From contig JAIRLF010000032.1 of assembly GCA_031259655.1 (NCBI GenBank), forward strand, positions 1 through 7,543: a DNA stretch of 7,543 bases, written 5' to 3'. This document shows positions 1 to 5,506 of this stretch, piece by piece. Both the position numbers and the translations under genes were made by a program. Origin of the DNA: Prevotellaceae bacterium. Lineage in GTDB: Bacteria; Bacteroidota; Bacteroidia; Bacteroidales; UBA932. How positions within the stretch are numbered: position 1 is the stretch's first letter; every line of letters starts with the position of its first letter. The notes below the pieces were generated by a model. It did no database searches and was not told the origin of the DNA. It was given only the letters and a program-made list of their open reading frames with translations.

Positions 1-215
1 ATGAAAATGCCGTACAGCCGCCGGCAACAAACGACAATCGTGCATCCGAAACGACAAGACCGGCTGCAAGAGGCGGACGTCCGCAAAGTCTGGGTTTCGC
101 CGATATTAAAGTCGATGCACTGACAAAACGCTATATACATATCGCGTCCCTTCTCCTGATTTTCGGGTCGTATCTGTTCCTTCGTGTGAGAAAAAATCTT
201 TTGTCCGCGAATTAA
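1..215 (+). CDS. 3' end of a gene for a C-terminally membrane-anchored protein (partial)
   Basis: This is the last 70 or so codons of a gene that begins before the window; whole codons run from base 3 to a TAA at 213-215. The visible peptide starts with a polar, Pro/Arg/Asn-rich stretch (VQPPATNDNRASETTRPAAR) that looks like a disordered linker. A hydrophobic segment of about 17 residues follows (IHIASLLLIFGSYLFLR), then a short basic tail, RVRKNLLSAN. This layout suggests a protein held in the inner membrane by one C-terminal helix, with a cytoplasmic tail and the rest of the protein outside the cytoplasm. That topology is inferred from the positive residues after the helix. I do not recognise the family. 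The frame is supported by the hydrophobic segment, by the stop, and by the terminator 24 bp downstream. The alternative frame from base 1 (ATG, stop at 121-123) gives a featureless 40-residue peptide. Confidence 0.6.
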   Translation, partial: ENAVQPPATNDNRASETTRPAARGGRPQSLGFADIKVDALTKRYIHIASLLLIFGSYLFLRVRKNLLSAN

Positions 216-241
216 TACGAATCGCTCGAATTAACACGAAT
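208..241. repeat. 15-bp near-identical direct repeat
   Basis: CGAATTAATACGAAT (208-222) and CGAATTAACACGAAT (227-241) differ at one base and start 19 bp apart. The first copy covers the stop codon of the upstream gene and the second runs into the terminator stem. The function is unknown; it may be a small local duplication. Confidence 0.5.
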
Positions 242-280
242 ACATATTGTACTTCCGAAAGTACAGTATGTATTTTTTTT
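240..280 (+). terminator. Intrinsic (Rho-independent) terminator of the upstream gene
   Basis: A 15-bp stem is formed by 240-254 and 259-273, with a 4-base CCGA loop. All pairs are Watson-Crick except one T-G wobble (247 with 266). Eight T residues follow at 273-280. The stem is AT-rich but long, and the T tract lies on the + strand, so it should stop transcripts leaving the gene that ends at 215. It also separates that gene from the propeller gene at 472. Confidence 0.85.
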
Positions 281-419
281 CGTTCAGGGACGGGAAATTA
301 AGAATATATAAGAGTATCCATAAAGACTTAAAGAAAAGACCGTCGAGACGACAGATACGCCCTTGTCGTACACGTTTTCGGAAAGACGCTATTAAATGAG
401 AAATAAATAAAAAAACATG

Positions 420-427
420 TAACTTTG
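420..427 (+). promoter_or_regulatory. Candidate Bacteroidota -7 promoter box for the propeller gene
   Basis: TAACTTTG fits the Bacteroidota -7 consensus TAnnTTTG and lies 45 bp before the ATG at 472, giving an inferred leader of roughly 35 to 40 nt. I see no convincing -33 TTTG element at the usual distance. The leader just before the ATG is A-rich (TAAAAAAACACTTTAAT), as is common where initiation does not use a Shine-Dalgarno sequence. Confidence 0.45.
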
Positions 428-471
428 CGACATAATTCTTTTGATAAACATTTATAAAAAAACACTTTAAT

Positions 472-3400
472 ATGAGATCTATTTACATTTATGCAGTGGC
501 GGTCATAATTGCCGGTATTTTATTTGCCGGTATATTTCACAGACAGGACGATAATGATTTAATCTGCACAACTTCGGATTTTAATATTCCGATAAGTTGC
601 ATTGCATTTTCGCAGGAGAACGACTCAATCCTGTGGGCAGGACAGGTAAACGGTAATATAGTTCGCATTAATTTCAGAATGAGTGACAAAATAATTATTC
701 CAACCAGATTCAACAGCCGTATTTATGACATCGTTCAGGAAACGGATACTACGCTCTGGTTAGGCGTCCGGAATCACGGACTCGTGAAAGTTCTGTTGAA
801 AAACAACGCCATAGCAGCATATACATCCTATAAAATCGCTGTTCCGTCGTATGAACCGTCAACTAATTATGCACCCTACGATATTGAAATGGACAAAGAC
901 GGCACGCTCTATATCGGGACTTCGTCGGGCGTATACCGTCTAAATAAAAACGAAAGAAACAACGCATTTGAACCCGATACACTCACAACAGTATACCGTC
1001 CACACAGTCATAAAGTATATCATTTCGGAGTACATCAGGTTAAAATCTGGAACGATTCTGTCGTCTGCGCTACGGACAGGGGACTGGTAATTCTGGCTAA
1101 AAATAAAGAATATCAGAATAAAAAACCATTGATCGACGAAAATTTTTCGCACCTGTACATAGCGAACGACAGCGTTTTGTATGCCACTTCCGATTCTGTC
1201 AGATACCAAATAAGTAAAGACCGAAAGTTTCGGTCGACGAATATTCCAGCCAAAAACCTGTTCGCTTATATTGTCGACGCAAGCGAATATACAGGCAAAT
1301 GGGAATTTACGGCGACCCAGATAAATTATTCCGACAAAAACGGAAAACTGTCGCCTTTCGTCCTGCCGGAAAGAATGAGTAAAAACTACAACTATCTGTG
1401 TCTCGGAAAAGATTTTCTGTTTTTCGCACTCGAAAAGACGCTTTACTCTCTTGCGCTTCATCAAAATACAAAAGGAAAATCAAACCATATCATAGCAGCG
1501 CATACAGTCAACAACGATATTTGCTATTTCATATCAAACAACAACTGTTTATATTTTTTGCCGAAATATGGAAAAGCAGTGTCGGCAGACGCTATCGGCG
1601 ATTTCGAAAGAGGCGAGAATATCATACAGATGTGTTCGTCCGGTAAAAACCGACTCTGGTTTATTACCGACAAACGACATCTGTACACAATAAACTTGAA
1701 ACCGTCACTTTTTAAACGACTGAATCCCTTTCAAAAAACATACAAAGTTTCGCTCGATCCACTGAGCTGTGATTTCAAATGTCTTTTTTACGATCACGAT
1801 AACGACAACCTCTACGTCGGCTCGCGTTACAGATTATATCGAATACACGATCCTGAAAACAAATCGGGAAAACGATATACGTACACAATGGATATTAAAC
1901 CGGAAAACGATTTATATGTAACAGATATTTGTCGTGGCAAGGAAGATGATAATGAAGACAAAAAACTGTTTATATCCTCACTGAATCACGGTCTGCTGGA
2001 AATAGGCAAAGATTCTCTGATTAAACGAAAGAGCCGAAAAGAAGTCGGCAGCATTCACAAAATGGCGACGACTTCAAACAAACTTTTACTCCTCTCGTCA
2101 GAAGGAATTTTTTATTCAAATAAATCGGAAAAAGACAGATTTCCAACAAACGAACAGGCAAAATCCATATCTACACTGTATAATTTCAACGGCGAAGAAT
2201 ATTATATCGGCTATCACGGCATAGGCACTATGATTTGCAGTGATACCGTAATAAAATTGAACGACCTGTCACATCTGGACATATCTTTTAACAGACCGGC
2301 AATTACGGCAGGAATGGATACGGGAAAGGAAAACATCCTGCTGGGATCACGAACAGGACTGTATAAATATAACGGAAAATCAATAGAATCCGTCGATATT
2401 CTCCAAAACTCCATTTCACCGAAAACGGCAGTCAAGATAGCGCTGTTCATATTACTGTTTCTATTGGCAGTATCTACTCCTGTCTGGCGGAATATCCGGA
2501 AAAATATAACAAAGCAAATTGAAAACATGTCGACAACAGTCAAAAACAACGAACATGAAATATTAAATAAAGTAAGACTAGAGAACCAGCAGGACTTGCA
2601 TGACAACAATAACAGGATAAAAATCAACCTTCTCAACATACAAAAAAATCAGGACAGGATATTCAAACTCCGGAACAATATTGCAGCGCTCAAAAAATCG
2701 GAAGAAGATTTGAACCTGTTACGATTGTCTATTCAAAGCAAATATATTACGAGACATGAGATTATCAACGAAAATAAAGAATTAATATCCCGTCTGAAAG
2801 ACGCAGTCCAAAAAATCGAAGAACACGAAATGCCCGACAGTATTTCATCATCTTACATGATATTGAAAAAACTTGTCAAACAGGCATACGACTGCATAAT
2901 TCAACTACAAAACCTTGTCAACGAAAATAATCGGAAAATCGCAACTTTGAAACAGACAGTCGACAGTCAAAATCAGGAAAATCAGGAAAAGGAAAACAAA
3001 ATCACTGAATTGATACACTCAATCACAGAAACACTTGAAGCATGTAATGACAACGAAATAAAAAAAGCTTTGAAATCTCCTAAAAACAAAGACGATTCGT
3101 CATTTGACGAGTTAATGAACTTAATCGATTTACTTCATTTTCAATTTAAAAACTTTGCAGAACTTCTTGGCAAAAAAATAATCGATTTCACCGAAATTAA
3201 TCTGACAGCAGAGATACAAAAAGATATCTGCGAGATAGAAAATTTGACTGTTAATATGAAAAACGCCGCCAATGTCAAGAACGTATGTGACAAGTTTATT
3301 GAAAAATACTCGAAAAATTTCACAGGATACGATATATTCAAATACATGCGACCTGATAATAAAAAAGATAAAGATAAGGATAAAGTATATATGCTTATTC

Positions 3401-3600
3401 TGCATTATCAGAAAAATATCAGTCCAAGTTCAATAGGGTCAATCCTGTCAAAAATTACAGCAGAAGAAGTAGGAAAATTTAAATCCAATCTGGTATACAG
3501 TCAATTTCCTCAATTATTTCAAAAACACCCCAAAGCAAAGGACGACCCTCTAATTGTACTGCTATATAAAAGAGCCTTAGAAAATATCAGGAAAAAATAA
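472..3600 (+). CDS. Membrane-spanning beta-propeller sensor with cytoplasmic coiled coil and possible C-terminal HTH
   Basis: The product has 1042 residues. Residues 4-22 form a hydrophobic signal or anchor segment. Residues about 30-645 carry repeated short strand motifs of the two-component-regulator-propeller type: SILWAGQVNGNIVRI (52-66), TTLWLGVRNHGLVKV (93-107), GTLYIGTSSGVYRL (144-157), NRLWFITD (393-400), NLYVGSRYRLYRI (446-458), NILLGSRTGLYKY (621-633). A transmembrane helix follows at about 652-672, then a basic stop-transfer stretch (WRNIRKNITK). Residues about 675-870 are highly charged and helical, very probably a coiled coil. A lysine/aspartate patch sits at 962-971. Residues 972-1010 (YMLILHYQKNISPSSIGSIL onward) are spaced like a LuxR or sigma-region-4 helix-turn-helix, but this match is weak. 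Bacteroidota hybrid regulators often pair such propellers with a Y_Y_Y domain, a histidine kinase and an AraC-type HTH. I see none of the first two here, nor a receiver domain. It is probably a one-piece envelope sensor; ligand and output are unknown. The ATG at 472 is the natural start because it immediately precedes the hydrophobic segment. Confidence 0.85.
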   Translation: MRSIYIYAVAVIIAGILFAGIFHRQDDNDLICTTSDFNIPISCIAFSQENDSILWAGQVNGNIVRINFRMSDKIIIPTRFNSRIYDIVQETDTTLWLGVRNHGLVKVLLKNNAIAAYTSYKIAVPSYEPSTNYAPYDIEMDKDGTLYIGTSSGVYRLNKNERNNAFEPDTLTTVYRPHSHKVYHFGVHQVKIWNDSVVCATDRGLVILAKNKEYQNKKPLIDENFSHLYIANDSVLYATSDSVRYQISKDRKFRSTNIPAKNLFAYIVDASEYTGKWEFTATQINYSDKNGKLSPFVLPERMSKNYNYLCLGKDFLFFALEKTLYSLALHQNTKGKSNHIIAAHTVNNDICYFISNNNCLYFLPKYGKAVSADAIGDFERGENIIQMCSSGKNRLWFITDKRHLYTINLKPSLFKRLNPFQKTYKVSLDPLSCDFKCLFYDHDNDNLYVGSRYRLYRIHDPENKSGKRYTYTMDIKPENDLYVTDICRGKEDDNEDKKLFISSLNHGLLEIGKDSLIKRKSRKEVGSIHKMATTSNKLLLLSSEGIFYSNKSEKDRFPTNEQAKSISTLYNFNGEEYYIGYHGIGTMICSDTVIKLNDLSHLDISFNRPAITAGMDTGKENILLGSRTGLYKYNGKSIESVDILQNSISPKTAVKIALFILLFLLAVSTPVWRNIRKNITKQIENMSTTVKNNEHEILNKVRLENQQDLHDNNNRIKINLLNIQKNQDRIFKLRNNIAALKKSEEDLNLLRLSIQSKYITRHEIINENKELISRLKDAVQKIEEHEMPDSISSSYMILKKLVKQAYDCIIQLQNLVNENNRKIATLKQTVDSQNQENQEKENKITELIHSITETLEACNDNEIKKALKSPKNKDDSSFDELMNLIDLLHFQFKNFAELLGKKIIDFTEINLTAEIQKDICEIENLTVNMKNAANVKNVCDKFIEKYSKNFTGYDIFKYMRPDNKKDKDKDKVYMLILHYQKNISPSSIGSILSKITAEEVGKFKSNLVYSQFPQLFQKHPKAKDDPLIVLLYKRALENIRKK
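3364..3381 (+). repeat. In-frame hexanucleotide repeat encoding (K)KD units
   Basis: AAAGAT AAAGAT AAGGAT sits inside the propeller gene and encodes Lys-Asp repeats at residues 965-970, just before the possible C-terminal HTH. Copy-number changes would keep the reading frame and alter only the linker length. Confidence 0.5.
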
Positions 3601-3682
3601 TATAAGAAAATCAACAACCGCCGACAGACTTGTGTTTTGCTGAGGGAATTTAATTCAAAAAAACAAATAACTGTCGGGCATA
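3601..3682. other. Intergenic spacer between propeller gene and repeat element
   Basis: I see no gene here and no clear intrinsic terminator for the propeller gene. A 7-bp inverted pair, CCGACAG (3621-3627) and CTGTCGG (3671-3677), is separated by 43 bp. GAATTTAATTC is followed by a run of A, but it can only form a stem with a one-base loop. Termination may instead depend on the hairpin-forming element that begins at 3683. Confidence 0.4.
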
Positions 3683-3729
3683 GGGTGTATTTCAAATTGT
3701 CGCCTCTTCGGACTGTACACATTTGACCG
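3683..3729 (+). repeat. Left inverted end of the MITE-like element
   Basis: This end pairs with 3824-3870. The mismatches are at 3688, 3704, 3710, 3714 and 3716, and the block 3689-3703 (TTCAAATTGTCGC core) is an unbroken match. The inner end runs into the first palindrome. Confidence 0.85.
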
Positions 3730-3831
3730 AACAGTCAAAGACCATTTGACCGAACAGTCAAAGACCATTTGACCGAACGGCCAAAGACCATTTGACTGAA
3801 CGGTCAAAGACCATTTGACCGAACGGTCAAA
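3720..3831. repeat. Five tandem palindromes at a 23-bp period (minisatellite / operator array)
   Basis: Palindromes lie at 3722-3739, 3745-3762, 3768-3785, 3791-3808 and 3814-3831, each separated by GACCA. The consensus is TTTGACCGAACGGTCAAA: 8-bp arms around a central AA. The last copy is perfect. Copies 1 and 2 are identical to each other (CAGTC in the right arm), copy 3 has CGGCC, and copy 4 has GACTG in the left arm. All differences are transitions, and three of the four variant copies are hit at the same base pair (7 with 12). The GACCG-NN-CGGTC core resembles operators of TetR-family repressors. That is only a resemblance; no such gene is in the window. Confidence 0.9.
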
Positions 3832-3870
3832 TGTGTCCCGTCTGAAGAAGCGACAATTTGAAATGCACCC
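3824..3870 (-). repeat. Right inverted end of the MITE-like element
   Basis: This is the reverse complement of the left end at 42 of 47 positions. It starts inside the fifth palindrome and ends at CACCC, 75 bp before the methyltransferase start codon. Any outward promoter in the element would therefore drive the restriction cassette. Confidence 0.85.
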
Positions 3871-3945
3871 ATTCAGATTATCCGTCTGTGCATGTGAAAA
3901 ATTTCGCGTACTTTTACGTCTCGAAAATTATAAGTACAAATAAAA
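3871..3945 (+). promoter_or_regulatory. Upstream region of the restriction-modification cassette; weak promoter only
   Basis: TACTTTTA at 3909-3916 matches the Bacteroidota -7 box TAnnTTTG except for its last base, 30 bp before the ATG, with no obvious -33 element. GTACTT (3908-3913) and AAGTAC (3932-3937) form an inverted pair with an 18-bp gap, a possible operator. The bases before the ATG are A-rich (TACAAATAAAA) and there is no Shine-Dalgarno sequence. Confidence 0.3.
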
Positions 3946-4713
3946 ATGATAGACAGTTACTTAAACAGGATAATTAATGACGATTGTTTGACAGTTATGA
4001 AAGAAATGCCAAACAGCTCTATTGATTTAGTTGTAACCTCTCCGCCCTATAATCTCAAAAATTCTACAGGCAACGGCATGAAAGACGGCAGAGGCGGAAA
4101 ATGGGCAGGCGCCGCACTGGTAAACGGCTACAGTCATTACGACGACAATATGCCACACGATAAATACGTAAAATGGCAACGTGACTGTTTGAGTGAAATG
4201 TTCAGGTTAATAAAAAATGACGGCGCCATTTTTTATAACCACAAATGGCGTGTTCAAGACGGGTTATTGCAGGACAGGCAGGACATCGTGAGCGGTTTTC
4301 CTGTTCGACAAATTATTATTTGGCGGCGAAAAGGAGGAATAAATTTTAATCCCGGTTATTTTTTACCAACTTATGAAGTAATTTACATAATTGCAAAACC
4401 GGATTTCAAACTTGTTCCAAAATCAAATGCAGTCGGTGATGTATGGGAATTTACACAGGAAATGAAGAACGGACACCCTGCACCGTTTCCGGTTGCTTTG
4501 ATTGACAGAATTATCAGTTCTACAAATGCACAAATCATTTTAGACCCGTTTATGGGAAGTGGCACTACCGCAGTTGTAGCAATGGGTTTAAAAAGAAAGT
4601 ATATCGGAATTGAACTTTCGCCGGATTACTGCAAAATGGCGGAAGACAGAATTAATAAAAACAAAACACGGAGCGAATTATTGAAATTCAAAATGCCCGA
4701 TTTATTCAATTGA
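3946..4713 (+). CDS. Type II DNA methyltransferase, beta-type N4-cytosine/N6-adenine class
   Basis: This 255-residue enzyme should transfer a methyl group from S-adenosylmethionine to an exocyclic amino group in DNA and so protect the sites cut by the downstream endonuclease. The catalytic motif TSPPY (31-35) comes before the AdoMet-binding motif DPFMGSGTT (200-208), which is the beta-class order of the N6_N4_Mtase family. HPAPFP (177-182) and YIGIELSPDY (219-228) are also typical. The span between the catalytic and AdoMet motifs would contain the target-recognition part. S/TPPY is commoner in N4-cytosine enzymes and DPPY in N6-adenine enzymes, so N4-cytosine is favoured but not certain. The length is normal and all core motifs are intact. 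The ATG at 3946 gives the expected N-terminus with a strand leading into NDDCLTVM. The target sequence cannot be read from the protein. There is no adjacent controller gene. Confidence 0.92.
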   Translation: MIDSYLNRIINDDCLTVMKEMPNSSIDLVVTSPPYNLKNSTGNGMKDGRGGKWAGAALVNGYSHYDDNMPHDKYVKWQRDCLSEMFRLIKNDGAIFYNHKWRVQDGLLQDRQDIVSGFPVRQIIIWRRKGGINFNPGYFLPTYEVIYIIAKPDFKLVPKSNAVGDVWEFTQEMKNGHPAPFPVALIDRIISSTNAQIILDPFMGSGTTAVVAMGLKRKYIGIELSPDYCKMAEDRINKNKTRSELLKFKMPDLFN

Positions 4714-4771
4714 AAAAATAAAATTATACACAAAAGAGATTCTCATTAACGAGTTCAAAAAAATTGCACAA
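4685..4771 (+). other. Open 5' extension of the endonuclease frame without a standard start codon
   Basis: In the endonuclease frame the last stop is TGA at 4682-4684. From 4685 to the ATG at 4772 there are 29 sense codons with no ATG, GTG or TTG. The peptide looks like real protein: KIKLYTKEILINEFKKIAQ reads as an amphipathic helix running straight into MGWIENARKGN, and the MvaI/BcnI family usually has a helix here as I recall it. Possible starts are ATT at 4700 or 4709 (the latter overlapping the methyltransferase stop as ATTGA), ATA at 4718, or a frameshift out of the methyltransferase. Otherwise the original start has been lost. Confidence 0.5.
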
Positions 4772-5503
4772 ATGGGATGGATTGAAAACGCACGAAAAGG
4801 CAATACAGGTGGTATCGGGAACACACTTGAAGATTTGTTAGGTATTGAAGAAAATAATTTACCTATTCCGAATGCTGCAGAATGGGAACTCAAAACACAA
4901 CGTTTAGAGACTTCTGCGCTTACGACTTTGTTTCATATTGAACCCTCGCCACGAGCTATAAAATTTGTTCCACAGATTTTGTTGTCAAATTATGGCTGGC
5001 GACATCAGGAAGCAGGTAAAAAATATCCTGACGATGAAATGAGTTTCAGGCAAACTATTCACGGTAATTCGGCAAGCGACAGAGGATTTATGGTTAAAAT
5101 TGATCGTGAAAACCGTAAAGTTTTAATTTCGTTTAATTATTCAAAAGTCGCCGACATTCATGAAGACTGGCTAAGAAGTGTTGAAACAAAAGTCGGGTTG
5201 GAAGAGTTGAACCCGCAGCCATATTGGGGTTTCGATGATTTAGCAAGTAAAGCAGGCACAAAACTTTTAAATTGTTTTTATGTGCAAGCCGAAGTCAAGA
5301 AAGAGAACGGAAAAGAACTTTACAGATATTCAAAAGTAACAATGTTACAAAAATTTTCTTTTGAAGGATTTTTAAAAGAACTTGAAAACGGCAATATTCT
5401 GGTCGATTTTGATGCTCGAACAGGACATAATCACGGTACAAAATTTCGTTTGCGTCAAAATTGCTTCCCCGATTTATATAAAAAAGCAACAGTGATTTTG
5501 TGA
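4772..5503 (+). CDS. Type II restriction endonuclease, MvaI/BcnI-like family
   Basis: From the first usable ATG the product has 243 residues. Family marks are GNTGGIGNTLEDLLGI (10-25), then PIPNAAEWELKTQR (31-44), whose ELK is the E-x-K half of a PD-(D/E)xK nuclease site, then LTTLFHIEPSPRA (50-62). This pattern matches the MvaI/BcnI restriction enzymes as I remember them; MvaI cuts CCWGG and its partner methyltransferase makes N4-methylcytosine, which fits the neighbour here. The position where I expect the first catalytic Asp carries Asn (PN, residues 33-34), so another acid such as E20 or D21 may serve. The gene follows the methyltransferase by 58 bp, or overlaps it if the upstream extension is translated, and is presumably co-transcribed with it. 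The true N-terminus is probably upstream of 4772. The recognition site is unknown. It could be active, weakly expressed or damaged at its start. Confidence 0.8.
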   Translation: MGWIENARKGNTGGIGNTLEDLLGIEENNLPIPNAAEWELKTQRLETSALTTLFHIEPSPRAIKFVPQILLSNYGWRHQEAGKKYPDDEMSFRQTIHGNSASDRGFMVKIDRENRKVLISFNYSKVADIHEDWLRSVETKVGLEELNPQPYWGFDDLASKAGTKLLNCFYVQAEVKKENGKELYRYSKVTMLQKFSFEGFLKELENGNILVDFDARTGHNHGTKFRLRQNCFPDLYKKATVIL

Positions 5504-5506
5504 AAA

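Larger units (their letters stand above)
3683..3870. mobile_element. MITE-like element: long inverted ends around a palindromic minisatellite
   Basis: The 188-bp element has inverted ends. Bases 3683-3729 match the reverse complement of 3824-3870 at 42 of 47 positions; the outermost bases read GGGTG and CACCC. Between them lie tandem 23-bp units, each containing an 18-bp palindrome. There is no open frame of note, so the element would need a transposase in trans. Symmetry ends abruptly at 3683 and 3870, which marks the edges, but I see no target-site duplication (flanks ...GGCATA and ATTCAG...). The design recalls the BrickBuilt MITE of Porphyromonas gingivalis. As I remember it, that is an intergenic element with spacerless 23-nt tandem repeats between leader and tail segments with inverted ends, reported to have bidirectional promoter activity. 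I cannot compare sequences here. A fixed regulatory hairpin or an insulator between the flanking genes is the main alternative. Confidence 0.65.

Noticed and set aside
1..123. Short ORF starting at the ATG at base 1
   Set aside because: It encodes 40 featureless residues; the overlapping frame ending at 215 has a membrane segment and a terminator after it.
940..1464. 174-codon open frame on the minus strand
   Set aside because: It lies wholly inside the propeller gene, whose frame has clear repeated motifs; the antisense peptide shows no recognisable domain.
2214..2639. 141-codon open frame on the minus strand
   Set aside because: This is a shadow of the propeller gene around its transmembrane segment; its hydrophobic look comes from the opposite strand of that segment.
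3720..3831. CRISPR-like array
   Set aside because: The units are contiguous palindromes with an identical 5-bp joint; there are no unique spacers and no cas genes.
3675..3880. Target-site duplication flanking the MITE-like element
   Set aside because: The bases outside both ends (GGCATA and ATTCAG) do not repeat each other.
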